Source: Bradyrhizobium altum
Lineage (GTDB): Bacteria; Pseudomonadota; Alphaproteobacteria; Rhizobiales; Xanthobacteraceae
Direction of reading: 5' to 3'
NCBI RefSeq assembly: GCF_020889705.1
Contig: NZ_JACMYP010000021.1
Location: 1-58,849, forward strand
DNA: 58,849 nucleotides
The notes beneath the pieces were generated by a model, which saw nothing but the letters and a program-made list of their open reading frames with translations, made no database searches and was not told where the DNA came from. Position numbers and translations under genes: made by a program. This document shows, piece after piece, positions 19,479 to 28,589 of this stretch; position 1 is the stretch's first letter, and every line of letters begins with the position of its first letter.

Positions 19479-20026
19479 GCGGGCTGCCGGACATACTCGC
19501 TGATGACCTTGACGTCGTCTTCTGCGGGTTGAACCCCGGACTCGGTGCTGCAGCCGCCGGGCATCATTTCGTCGGCCGGGGCAACCGGTTTTGGACCGTG
19601 CTTTTCATGTCTGGTTTTACTGCCAGGCTATTCGAGCCGACCGACGACCGGCTGCTCCTCAACGAAAAGTGCGGGCTGACCACGGTGGTCTCCCGCGCGA
19701 CGGCCGGCGCCGATCAAATCTCGGTCGGTGAATTCACGGCCGCATCGAGCGCCCTCGACCGGAAAATCCAGACCTACAAGCCAAGATTTATGGCGTTCCT
19801 GGGCAAGAAGGCCTACAGCGCTATCGCGCGCCGATCCACCGTCGAATGGGGCCGCCAAATCGAAACATTCGGCAGCACCGGCTCCTGGGTGCTTCCCAAT
19901 CCCAGCGGACGCAACCGCGGCTTCTCTCTCGACGAACTCGTCTCCGCCTACCGCGAGCTTCGGCTCGCTACCGGACGTACCGAACCGATCGCACAGAAGG
20001 TCTTCGCTTCCGAGCACAAGGACTAG
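19475..20026 (+). CDS. mug: G/U mismatch-specific DNA glycosylase
   Basis: About 183 residues starting at the ATG whose bases overlap the sucA stop (ATGA). The N-terminal motif C-G-L-N-P-G-L is the Mug/TDG uracil-DNA-glycosylase active-site segment, where Asn activates water. P-N-P-S-G-R-N near residue 145 is the second, DNA-inserting motif. It removes uracil or thymine opposite guanine. The ATGA overlap suggests translational coupling with the upstream gene. The longer frame from 19277 overlaps sucA and is not the protein start. Confidence 0.85.
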   Translation: MSGLPDILADDLDVVFCGLNPGLGAAAAGHHFVGRGNRFWTVLFMSGFTARLFEPTDDRLLLNEKCGLTTVVSRATAGADQISVGEFTAASSALDRKIQTYKPRFMAFLGKKAYSAIARRSTVEWGRQIETFGSTGSWVLPNPSGRNRGFSLDELVSAYRELRLATGRTEPIAQKVFASEHKD

Positions 20027-20029
20027 ATC

Positions 20030-21052
20030 ATGCGGGTTGCCATTCTTGCCGTTCCAGGAGTCCAGATGCTGGATATCGCGGGCCCGATGGACGTGTTCTC
20101 GGAAGCCAACACGGTATTGCGGGATTCAGACGCGTACTCCGTCCAGATCATCGGGCTGTCCTGCGATCCGATTGCCGCCCTCAACGGGACCCGGTTTCTG
20201 CCCGACGCTTCGATCGATTGTTCGCTCGAAGGATTCGATACGCTTCTCATCGCCGGCAGCCCCGGCATCCAGAAGTTCGAGGACCATCCCGGACTGATCG
20301 CCTGGATCCGGCGGGAGTCCCGTCACGTCCGCCGGCTGGGCTCGATCTGCACCGGCGCCTTCCTGCTCGGCAACGCCGGCCTGCTGGACGGCCGACGCGC
20401 GACGACGCATTGGAATTCCGCCGCTCGGCTGGCCGAGAAGTTTCCGCTGGTCAGGCTCGAGCCGAACATCTACGTGAAGGACGGCCACATCTATACGACG
20501 GCCGGAGTGACCGCGAGCATGGACCTCGCGTTGGCACTGGTCGAAGAGGACCACGGCCGCAGCACCGCGCTACGTGTGGCGAAAGAACTGATCCTGTTCC
20601 TCAAGCGGCCCGGCGGCGAGCCCCAGTTCAGCATCCATCTTGAGGCTCAGGCTTCAGAGATCGGGCCTATTCGGGACATCCATGAATGGATTCTCGGCAA
20701 TCTGTGCGAGGACCTTTCCGTCGAGACGTTGGCAACGCGTCTGGCGATGAGCACCCGCAATTTTGCCCGCCTCTTCAAGCGCGAGACCAATATGACGCCC
20801 GGCGATTTTGTCGAAGCCGCACGCGTCGAGGCGGCACGGCGGATGCTGGAGGACAGCGATACGCCGCTGAAGAAAGTCGCCAGCATGTGCGGTTTCCCCC
20901 GCCAGGCGGGCCTGCGACGCGCCTTCATGCGCAGGATGGACCTGACGCCGGTTGAATACCGGCAGCGGTTTCGACCCGCGGAATTTGCGGCCGCCGGCGC
21001 CATCAAGGCAAAAGCTGCCGCCGACGGGCCGATGCTGCGGAAGGCCAGCTAA
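20030..21052 (+). CDS. GlxA-family transcriptional regulator (DJ-1/PfpI sensor plus AraC domain)
   Basis: A 340-residue protein. Residues 1-~190 form a DJ-1/PfpI (class I amidotransferase-like) domain with the G-S-I-C-T-G-A-F elbow, and residues ~220-315 an AraC helix-turn-helix with M-S-T-R-N-F-A-R-L-F-K. This architecture (FtrA/GlxA type) regulates small-molecule metabolism, often amino-acid or amine breakdown. Its ATG lies three bases after the mug stop, so they are likely co-transcribed. Target genes unknown. Confidence 0.85.
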   Translation: MRVAILAVPGVQMLDIAGPMDVFSEANTVLRDSDAYSVQIIGLSCDPIAALNGTRFLPDASIDCSLEGFDTLLIAGSPGIQKFEDHPGLIAWIRRESRHVRRLGSICTGAFLLGNAGLLDGRRATTHWNSAARLAEKFPLVRLEPNIYVKDGHIYTTAGVTASMDLALALVEEDHGRSTALRVAKELILFLKRPGGEPQFSIHLEAQASEIGPIRDIHEWILGNLCEDLSVETLATRLAMSTRNFARLFKRETNMTPGDFVEAARVEAARRMLEDSDTPLKKVASMCGFPRQAGLRRAFMRRMDLTPVEYRQRFRPAEFAAAGAIKAKAAADGPMLRKAS

Positions 21053-21093
21053 AAGGAGTGGACGGTCTCATCCGGCTGCTGGACGCGACAGCG

Positions 21094-21837
21094 CTAAGCC
21101 GACTTCCTGCCTGCAAGCGCAGCATGCAGGAGCACATCATAGTGATCACCCAACGCGTTCAGCGCAGTAGCGCCATCACCGGAAAATGACGAACCGTGCA
21201 TAGTCGCCAGCAGCTTGGGCTTCAGCGCGGCCAGCTTGCGGACCGTCGAACCCGTGGTCGGGCCAAGACTGGTGTAATGGAATTGACTCTCCGAGGTAAT
21301 CGACTGTTCGATGATGTCGCTCTCGGTGATCGCTGGACCGTTTCCAGCGCGCGTAAACAGGTCTCCGCACAGCAGGGTGCCTGTCGTTTCCTCGAACATG
21401 ACGCCGGCATCCCAACCGTGCGGCACATGCGGTGTATCGATATAGCGAAAGCGCTTGCCGCCGATATCGATCACCTCGCCGTCGGAAAGCACGCGCGGCT
21501 CGCGATCGGCCATATCGCTGACAGAAACGCGACAGCCCACCATCCCGTGAGCAAGCTGGGCCGCAGGCGCGGCGGCCAGCCATTCATTCATCGATCCGCA
21601 TTCATCGGCTTCGAAATGGCCGAAACCGAGCCAGCGTAGTCGCTCCACCGGCATGATCCGGGCAACCGCGGCTGAAACCAATGGAAACATCTTCCGCTTC
21701 CCGCAATGAAATAGTAGCGGCTCATCACCGTCGAACAGGAAATGATTGTAGGTGAATCCGGCCGGCGGAGCGGCATCGGGCACAAAGACGGAGAGGCGAT
21801 ACACGCCTGCACCGATTTCATCGATCCTGGTTTCCAT
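21094..21837 (-). CDS. Metallo-beta-lactamase-fold protein, ODP-like
   Basis: About 247 residues from ATG 21837, preceded by AAGGGATT. The open frame continues upstream to 21909 but lacks a better start. The motif H-F-E-A-D-E-C-G-S-M matches the H-x-E-x-D metal site of the flavodiiron/ODP subgroup, which binds two irons. Other ligands are seen in C-G-D-L-F and in A-T-M-H-G-S near the end. ODP proteins bind oxygen or act in redox sensing. Divergent from the TetR gene, which probably regulates it. Confidence 0.8.
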   Translation of the reverse strand: METRIDEIGAGVYRLSVFVPDAAPPAGFTYNHFLFDGDEPLLFHCGKRKMFPLVSAAVARIMPVERLRWLGFGHFEADECGSMNEWLAAAPAAQLAHGMVGCRVSVSDMADREPRVLSDGEVIDIGGKRFRYIDTPHVPHGWDAGVMFEETTGTLLCGDLFTRAGNGPAITESDIIEQSITSESQFHYTSLGPTTGSTVRKLAALKPKLLATMHGSSFSGDGATALNALGDHYDVLLHAALAGRKSA

Positions 21838-21904
21838 GACAATCCCTTCCGATAGTGGCCTTACGACCGGTTGCGAACAGCCATTTGCATCTAGTGCGCG
21901 GCGG

Positions 21905-21925
21905 TGCATAATGCAAACAATCGTT
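21905..21925. promoter_or_regulatory. Candidate TetR operator between divergent genes
   Basis: Within the 110-base intergenic gap, AAACAATCGTTT (21914-21925) has AAAC/GTTT inverted arms, and TGCATAATGCA just upstream is a perfect 5-1-5 palindrome. Such sites in a divergent TetR/enzyme promoter region are usual autoregulatory operators. Not proven. Confidence 0.4.
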
Positions 21926-21947
21926 TACTTTTTCAGGATGCCCCCTG

Positions 21948-22532
21948 TTGTCCATTGAAAAACCGCGCAAATCCGAGATCGCCCGGAACCGCATCCTGGA
22001 GGCTGCCCGGCGCATCTTTGCCGATGACGGCTATGAGCACGCGACCATTCGGGCGATCGCCGCCGAGGCGTCGATCAACCCGTCCATGGTCATCCGCTAT
22101 TACGGATCCAAGGAAGGTCTGTTCGCCGCGGTCGCCAAAATGGATCTCAAGGTGGCGTCGCTGGCCGGGGTGCCCGTCGCGCAGCTGGGCGAGGCGCTGG
22201 TCGGCCACGCGCTTGATCGGTGGGACGATCCCAAGGACGGCGCGGCGCTCGCCGCGATGATGCGGGCTTCGATCTCGAACGAGGCCGCGCGCGAACGCAT
22301 CGTTGCGCAGTTTTCCGAACAAGTAGCCGGATTGTTTGCGACGATGGGACCCGCAGCCGTGCAGGCGGCGCCCTTTATCGCGACACAGATGCTCGGATTG
22401 GCCATGGCGCGTTACATCTGGCGCGTTCCGTCGATTGCCGCCTTGCCAAAGGATCTTGTCGTGAAGCAGATCGGAAAGGCGGTGCAGCGATATCTCGACG
22501 ATGCCGCTGAACAACAGCGCAAAATACTGTGA
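21948..22532 (+). CDS. TetR-family transcriptional regulator
   Basis: About 194 residues with TTG as start (21948). The helix-turn-helix (residues ~10-55) includes A-T-I-R-A-I-A-A-E-A and the recognition-helix end M-V-I-R-Y-Y-G-S-K-E-G-L-F. The C-terminal helical ligand domain ends with a basic tail. It probably represses itself and the divergent metallo-hydrolase gene. Ligand unknown. Confidence 0.85.
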   Translation: MSIEKPRKSEIARNRILEAARRIFADDGYEHATIRAIAAEASINPSMVIRYYGSKEGLFAAVAKMDLKVASLAGVPVAQLGEALVGHALDRWDDPKDGAALAAMMRASISNEAARERIVAQFSEQVAGLFATMGPAAVQAAPFIATQMLGLAMARYIWRVPSIAALPKDLVVKQIGKAVQRYLDDAAEQQRKIL

Positions 22533-22652
22533 GAAAAATCGTCCGGCAGAAATGCTGGAGTGACTCTCGATCATCCAAATTTCTTATCGACAGTGCGAAC
22601 ATCGCTGAGCATCGAGAGTTCATATCGCTTCGGTTCGGAACGCCAAACGAGT

Positions 22653-24253
22653 TCATGAGAGTGCCGGATGGGTCGTGGCGGGGCAAAGCGAAAATCGAAA
22701 TACAGCGCCCTGAGGGTTGTTCGGGGTGACCAGCAATTGCCCGTTATGGGCTTCGATAATCGACCGGCAGATCGAAAGACCCATTCCCATACCGTCGGAT
22801 TTCGTGGTGAAGAGCGGGTTGAATATCCGCTCGGTATCTTGCGAACTGATTCCGGTCCCGGTATCCGCAACCGACATCAAGACGCGGCCGTCGTCAGCGA
22901 TCTCCGATCTCACGCATAGAAGCCTGGGCCCGTCCCTGGCCGCCATGGCTTCGATAGCATTGGTGATCAGGTTCAAAAGCACCTGCAGCAGCGGAATTCG
23001 ATCCCCCATGATCTGTGGCAGCCCCGCACTGGACGCAACAACAAGAAGTATTCGACGACTCCGCACCTCGTCGCGTACTAAAGCAAGCACTTCTGCAACG
23101 AGGTCGTTGACGTCAATCGTGCTGTGGGCTCGGGCATCCATCTTGAAGTTCTCTCGAATGCTTTCGATGACGGCCTGCGCGCGATGACCGTCGGCAGCAA
23201 TGTTTCTAACCGCCTCTTTCGCTTTGTCGAGATCGGGTGTGGCGCGATCCAGCAGGCGGAAACTCGTGTCGGCTCTCATTATCATCGCGGACAGAGGCTG
23301 CCTGATCTCGTGAGCAATGGTGGCGGCAATTGCGCCGCCCGTCATTAGGCGAGCCTCGCGCTCGCGACGTTGGGCACGAACCGCGTTGAGTAGTCCCCCA
23401 TAAAGGGTGTTTATTTCGTACAACAGGAGAATGAGGACGAGACCGCTGGACAGGAAGCCTACGACGCGCACTCCATACCAGCCCACGCTGAAGCGGCTCG
23501 GGGCAGGGTAGTAATTCACCATTTCGATCAGGTACAAGCACATTACGACCGTCAGCCAAAGATCGAGCATCGAACGTTGGCGGAGCCAAAGCCGAAGAGG
23601 GCGGAAATACTCAGCAACGCGACGGGTCCCGCAACAAAAGGCCACTGCGGGCCAAAGCGGAAGTCATCGAGCATCACGCGGGGCAATCGCGTTTCGTCCG
23701 CTACGCAAAGAAATGCCAGCACAGCGACAAGAACCGCTGTCAAAATGACGCTCAGCGTGATCGCCGAACGCATGGTTCCGTACCAGAGCCGCTTGGTGGG
23801 ATTGGCTTCCTTTAACAGGGCATAGCCGATGACGAACATTGGAAAGCCGATGTGCCAGAAAAAGTAGAGCCATACGGTACTCTGCAAGCCGCCTACCAGG
23901 CCCGTGGATGCAAACACGCCTGGAAATGTCAGTATCCACGGGATCTCGATAAGGGCCCCGTACAGATATCCACTCGCGATCACGAGAATCGCCGTCGAGC
24001 GGAGAATGACAAATTGATTGAATAGAAGGATCGCGGTGATCGCATCGATCACAAACATCGCTGCAGAATAGGCCGGTACGAAGGCATCGACGCGGAAGGG
24101 CGGGATGGTTGAAAGCGGCCCGACAATGATGAAGACGGCGACTAAAAAGCCGGCCACGACCGCGAGCGCCAGTCGTTTTTGTGCAGGACCCGGCGACAAG
24201 GTGGAAAGGAGGAGATCTTGTTCCTCGGGGATAGCCACGATTGCTTCCGACAT
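22653..24253 (-). pseudogene. MASE4-type membrane sensor histidine kinase, frameshifted
   Basis: From ATG 24253 the first frame encodes a multi-helix membrane sensor of the MASE4 type (~240 residues). The second frame supplies the rest of the membrane part (R-L-W-L-R-Q-R-S-M-L-D-L-W) and the kinase, with I-A-H-E-I-R-Q-P-L carrying the phospho-histidine and G-M-G-L-S-I-C-R-S-I-I-E in the ATPase domain. The shift is near 23598: one extra base restores A-L-F-R-L-W-L-R. The total of 1,601 bases is one short of a multiple of three. The kinase half resembles the soluble kinase at 5226. Non-functional unless the shift is an error. Confidence 0.8.
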
Positions 24254-24425
24254 TGGCGCAATCTCCTGACCGGCGAAAGCACAATACGCCAGGAATCTAT
24301 CTTCAACCAGCCTTCGAAGGTCTGGACACCCCGAGTTCCGCGGGCCTGGAGGTCTGCCACAGGATGCCAGATTGCATTTGCATTGATTTCTTGAAAACCT
24401 CTCAGGTCGAGGTAGTCGCTTCAGG

Positions 24426-25188
24426 ATGCAGGTACAGGCTGCAGTGGAGGATAATGGCTTCTTGTTCGTGCCGGGCTGGACTTTCCTAGGCGCCACTTAC
24501 ACCGCTGTTTTGGTGCAGCCGTTTATTATGGCCAGCGTTGGAAGCCCGATTAATGCTCAAATGGCAGGGATGCATAACACGTACATCGTTCCGGCAGAAC
24601 TGAGCTGGAAGTTAGGTGACACCGGGTTCTTTGTGAAGGCGGGCTTAGGCATGTATGTGCCTGACGGCACGAAGACTGGTGTAAATGGTCTTGGAAACCT
24701 CGGCAATCCGTGGTGGACGTTTCAGCCGGAGGTGATCGTTTCTTATTTGAAGGACAACTGGAATCTAACTGCTAACTTTTTCGCGGAGTTCAACACCAAG
24801 AATACAATAACCGGCTACACTAGCGGCGATGTTTTTAATGCTGAGTTCACCGCAGCAAAAACAATCGGAAAATGGACGATCGGACCAGTTGCATACTATG
24901 CGGGTCAGGTTAGTGACGATACGTCGAGCGCATTTTACGGCGGCGTCATTAATGTCAATCGATATAATATCTGGGCGGCCGGCGGTCTAATCGGATACGA
25001 CTTCGGCCCAGCCGCGCTCAATGTCTGGGCTTTCGACGAGGTATCTTCGCGCGCAAGGGGGCACCCCAATTGCGGGCGTTGATTCGGCCACGATTACCAA
25101 AGGCTTCAGTGCGTTTGCAAGCTTGAGCTATAGGCTATGGGCCCCTGACGCGCCGGCATCAACAGCCCTGCCCCGAATCCATAAGTGA
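24426..25188 (+). pseudogene. SphA/phenol-MetA-type outer membrane protein, 5'-truncated and frameshifted
   Basis: About 80% of the visible residues match the intact SphA-type protein at 51711, from V-Q-A-A-V-E onward. The signal peptide and first ~80 residues are missing. Near 25056 a G is missing from a G run: restoring it gives G-G-T-P-I-A-G and a C-terminus parallel to the intact copy, with TGA at 25186-25188. The family (putative phenol meta-pathway protein, PF13557 type) is a beta-rich outer membrane protein linked to uptake of aromatic compounds. A strong terminator follows at 25241. Confidence 0.75.
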
Positions 25189-25240
25189 GGGCGCCAGGCA
25201 CGGCGTAGGACCGCTTCGCAAGACGTAACGCTCGACGTGA

Positions 25241-25275
25241 GCCGTCCGGATGACTCATGCGCACCGGACGGCTTT
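25241..25275 (+). terminator. Rho-independent terminator after the SphA remnant
   Basis: GCCGTCCGG (25241-25249) pairs perfectly with CCGGACGGC (25264-25272) across a 14-base loop, followed by TTT and an AT-rich stretch. Its survival shows where the old transcript ended. Confidence 0.7.
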
Positions 25276-25784
25276 CCATTATTTAACGTGCTACAAGTCG
25301 AAATGGCTCTGTGGCGCGATGCGCGAACCACGCCAACGCGTACAATTCGAATTCCAGAAGCAAGTTCGAATGCAGCGCGATGAAAACCCAGCGAACCTTT
25401 AGATCATTAGGTTCGCAGTTCCAGAGTGGATTGGACTGCAGCGATCCGGCTTGGGGTCGCCGCAATCGAGCTTGAGCGTCGATAGTCTGCTGAACTGTTT
25501 GTTTTACTTCGCGGTTTGTTCGCTCGTTTCCGAGAAACGGCGGGACCTACTACTTGATGTTCTCGATCGTTAAGATCCTGACGTTCAAAATCCTTAATAA
25601 CATTTATCTGGCTTACGTCAGGCTCGCCGGTGGCGATTAAACCAATCATGTCGAATCCAGAGCGGTCGCAGCATTATCCGCTCCGGCTAGATTCTGACTG
25701 GATTCTGAAACTTCCAGTATCTTTTCTGAAATACAGCGATTGTACTCTTGGAGATGATCATGACGTTCACTCAGTGAGAATGTC
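25276..25784. other. Upstream region of the flavin monooxygenase gene
   Basis: About 500 bases, visibly more AT-rich than the neighbours, with no supported gene. Minus-strand frames here have no recognisable product. Its 3' end holds the inverted repeat and mini-frame at 25759-25787. Confidence 0.4.
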
Positions 25785-25787
25785 ATG
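25759..25787. promoter_or_regulatory. Inverted repeat covering the start codon, with a five-codon frame
   Basis: CATGAC (25759-25764) faces GTCATG (25782-25787), with inner CACT-C-AGTG symmetry. The right arm contains the monooxygenase ATG (25785). A GGAGA site upstream precedes ATG 25760, which opens a five-codon frame (M-T-F-T-Q) ending TGA at 25775-25777. This could be an operator, or a hairpin/leader affecting translation. Confidence 0.4.
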
Positions 25788-27392
25788 GAAAAAGCTCCGA
25801 CAGTTATAGAAGTTCCTGTGTTGATTGTAGGAGGAAGCCTTGTGGGGCTTTCGGCCGCGCTATTCCTGAATTGGCACGGCGTGTCGACGCTTAACGTCGA
25901 AAGACACGGCAGCACAGCGATCCATCCACGCGCCGGCCACTTTCACCTCAGAACGCTTGAGCTTTTCCGGCAAGTTGGACTAGAGCAAGTGATTGTTCAA
26001 GCGTCCCAAGAGCAATTTGGCCGTGGCGGTGGCATCAATTCCGTCGAGAGTCTTGCCGGCAAGGAAATAGCACAATACATCGCCGACTTGAACGCCGGGG
26101 TCGAAGCGTTCAGTCCATCCAGGCGCCTTTTCCTCTCGCAGCAGAGACTTGAACCCTTGATAAGAGGCCGCGCCGAAGAGCTGGGGGCTGCTCTTCGATA
26201 CGGAACCGAACTCGTTTCGTTCGATCAAGACGAAACAGGGGTGACGGCCGTCGTTAAGGACCTTGCGACCGGCGAACAAAGTACCGTGCGTGCTGCCTAT
26301 ATGATTGCTGCCGACGGCAACCGTAGCCCGATCCGAGAGATACTCGGTATCGACACAAGCGGGCCTGGGCATCTGTCGGACAGCATTACGATCTATTTTA
26401 AGGCTGATCTTGAGCCATATGTACGTGATCGCGAACACGGCGTGATTTATGTATTCAATGAGGAACTGCGCGGCTTCTTTCGACTGGAGAAGGCTGCACA
26501 ATCTGGCTTCCTAGTGGTCAGCACGTTGGGCGACACGACGAAGCCGGGTGCCCGCGATGTTGCTCGCGGCATCACGAAGGAAAGATGTATTGCGTTGTTG
26601 CGAAGCGCTATCGGTGTGACCGACTTGGAAGTTGAGATTCTCGATGTTGCGGTCTGGAAAGCGCATGCCGTGACCGCGGCTCGTTTTAGATCGGGCCGCG
26701 TTTTCTTAGCGGGCGATGCTGCCCACGTCATGCCGCCGTCGGGAGGTTTCGGCGGCAATACTGGAATACATGACGCTCACAACATTGCTTGGAAGCTTTC
26801 ACTTGTATGTCGGGGAATCGCAAGCGATGGTCTACTGGACACCTATGACACGGAACGACGTCCAATATGCGTGACTACGGTGAACCAGGCGTACAGCCGT
26901 TGGGTTCGGCGAATTGATCCAGAGTTGGGGTTAGAGGAGGCGCCGGCGCTAATGGACGATCTGACGCTCGAGATAGGTTATCGCTACCCTCCCGCGGACG
27001 GTGTAAATTATTACAGCAGTCCGCTTGCGCGACCTGCTCAAACTGGCGATAGGGCCCCCCATTTGGTTCTTGAGCAGGGTGGGCAATCGATCTCAGTGCT
27101 TGATATCTTTGGTCAGAAGTTCGTCCTTCTAGCGGGAGGCGAGGGCGATACTTGGTTGAAGGTGGGCGTGACTGCAGCAGCGAACCTTGGGGTGCCGCTT
27201 AATGCCTACCGGATCGGAGACGATAGTGACCTCATCGATCTCGACGGCTCATTTGAAGAGAGATATGGCCTGGAGGCCACCGGAGCGGTTCTAGTTCGCC
27301 CCGACGGATTCATCGCCTGGCAATCGAAGGCCACGGACACCCCAACTCTCGATAGAATGTCGAACGTTCTAAGGCGTATTGTCGGATCCTAA
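25785..27392 (+). CDS. FAD-dependent aromatic monooxygenase (class A, PheA/TfdB/RdmE type)
   Basis: A 535-residue flavoprotein hydroxylase using NAD(P)H and O2. The N-terminal dinucleotide motif is G-G-S-L-V-G-L-S-A-A. The FAD-ribityl motif G-R-V-F-L-A-G-D-A-A-H-V-M-P-P lies near residue 305, followed by the N-T-G-I-H-D-A-H-N-I-A-W-K motif typical of the phenol hydroxylase/polyketide hydroxylase subgroup. The C-terminal ~150 residues form the thioredoxin-like domain of that subgroup. ATG 25785 was taken. It is convergent with the AraC regulator gene. Likely hydroxylates a phenolic ring. Substrate unknown. Confidence 0.9.
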   Translation: MEKAPTVIEVPVLIVGGSLVGLSAALFLNWHGVSTLNVERHGSTAIHPRAGHFHLRTLELFRQVGLEQVIVQASQEQFGRGGGINSVESLAGKEIAQYIADLNAGVEAFSPSRRLFLSQQRLEPLIRGRAEELGAALRYGTELVSFDQDETGVTAVVKDLATGEQSTVRAAYMIAADGNRSPIREILGIDTSGPGHLSDSITIYFKADLEPYVRDREHGVIYVFNEELRGFFRLEKAAQSGFLVVSTLGDTTKPGARDVARGITKERCIALLRSAIGVTDLEVEILDVAVWKAHAVTAARFRSGRVFLAGDAAHVMPPSGGFGGNTGIHDAHNIAWKLSLVCRGIASDGLLDTYDTERRPICVTTVNQAYSRWVRRIDPELGLEEAPALMDDLTLEIGYRYPPADGVNYYSSPLARPAQTGDRAPHLVLEQGGQSISVLDIFGQKFVLLAGGEGDTWLKVGVTAAANLGVPLNAYRIGDDSDLIDLDGSFEERYGLEATGAVLVRPDGFIAWQSKATDTPTLDRMSNVLRRIVGS

Positions 27393-27403
27393 CGCTAGAA
27401 CCT

Positions 27404-28345
27404 CTAGCGATTACTCCGTTCGCCTTTCTGCGATCGGAAGTTTCCGGGCGTTGCTCCGACGATTTGTTTGAAGACGGACGAGAGGTGACTCTGGCTGGAA
27501 AAGCCGCTCGCCAGAGCAATTTCGACGATGGGTGTGTCGGAATATGCGAGCAACTCTTTCGCTCGCTCGATGCGCTTGAATAGTATGTATTGGTGCGGCG
27601 CGACCCCTAGTCGTTTCTTGAACACTCTGGCGAAGTATATCGGGTTCATGCTCGCGACGTGCGCCAGTTTTCCGATGGTTAACTCGCTATCGAGAAAGGC
27701 CGCGATGTAGTCGACGACGCGATTCAGATGAAATTGAGATAAATCGCCCGATTCATAGAGCCGATTTTCGAAGCTCCCGATGTGCTTGGAGGTGTATCGT
27801 TTTAATAGTTGGATCGCGATCGCATTTGCGAGCGTATCTACGTAAACCGGGTTGCTGTTCTTCTCATTCCTCAGTTCGCTGAGGACCGCCAGAACCAATT
27901 GCTCAAGAAGGCCGTCGCGAAATCCAAGCCCCGGTATGATTTCCAGCTGTTCGGGATCTCTTTCAAATACATCCGCAGCGAGTCGCTCGACAATCGTCTT
28001 TCGGATGTACACGAGGAGCACTTGGGGAGAGCCTGCAACGCGCCAGTCAGAAGACACTCCGGCGGGAATCATTCCGTGAAGCCGAGGGCTCAATCGCGCT
28101 GTTCGCGGCTTCTCACCGTCGATCCTTCGTGAAATCATCGCGGAATCGCTGAGGCAGTACGCGATACAGTGATGGTGGATCGGGGGTAGGGTATCGTGCC
28201 AAGGTTTTTCGGCCGCAACCGACGCATACAAGTTTTGCCAGCCTCGTCCGTCGCTGTGTGCCAACAGCTTGTTCTTATGTTGCAAGGCAATGCCATGCGT
28301 TTCGCGAACTGAGAACGTGCCGGCGGGAGTTAAGCTGTTGAGCAT
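27404..28345 (-). CDS. AraC-family transcriptional regulator
   Basis: A 313-residue protein. The last ~100 residues are the AraC DNA-binding domain with L-A-H-V-A-S-M-N-P-I-Y-F-A-R-V-F-K-K-R-L-G and I-A-L-A-S-G-F-S-S-Q-S-H-L. The N-terminal ~190 residues are the ligand-sensing part. It is divergent from the flavin monooxygenase-cytochrome b5 operon, and tandem repeats lie in between at 28455-28489, so it is the likely activator of that operon. Inducer unknown. Confidence 0.85.
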   Translation of the reverse strand: MLNSLTPAGTFSVRETHGIALQHKNKLLAHSDGRGWQNLYASVAAEKPWHDTLPPIHHHCIAYCLSDSAMISRRIDGEKPRTARLSPRLHGMIPAGVSSDWRVAGSPQVLLVYIRKTIVERLAADVFERDPEQLEIIPGLGFRDGLLEQLVLAVLSELRNEKNSNPVYVDTLANAIAIQLLKRYTSKHIGSFENRLYESGDLSQFHLNRVVDYIAAFLDSELTIGKLAHVASMNPIYFARVFKKRLGVAPHQYILFKRIERAKELLAYSDTPIVEIALASGFSSQSHLSSVFKQIVGATPGNFRSQKGERSNR

Positions 28346-28454
28346 GGGGCGTTTCGTATCATCTGATGGCGACCAAGATCGAGCGCAATCGTCATTCTGA
28401 CGGTTTCAACTGCCAGCGCAACCCAGAAAATAGGTCACAAAATGCCTCTTAATT

Positions 28455-28489
28455 GGTCCGGTTCCTGAAATATAAGGTTCGGTTCTTGG
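28455..28489. promoter_or_regulatory. Tandem AraC-type binding repeats
   Basis: GGTCCGGTTCCTG at 28455-28467 is repeated as GGTTCGGTTCTTG at 28476-28488, exactly 21 bases apart. Directly repeated half-sites two helical turns apart are the usual AraC-family target. The repeats lie ~100 bases upstream of the monooxygenase start and ~110 upstream of the AraC start. Confidence 0.5.
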
Positions 28490-28589
28490 AAGAATAGATC
28501 TTTCAGGAAGACGACAGTCCGGCCGATTGTAGCCGCCTGGCATTTGACGCGGATGGGAATATGTCTGCCGAAAAAAGGAGGGTTCGGGA

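Noticed and set aside
21914..21925. Considered as part of the GTTCAA operator family
   Set aside because: AAAC/GTTT arms do not match the CGTTC/TTGAAC arms of the other three sites.
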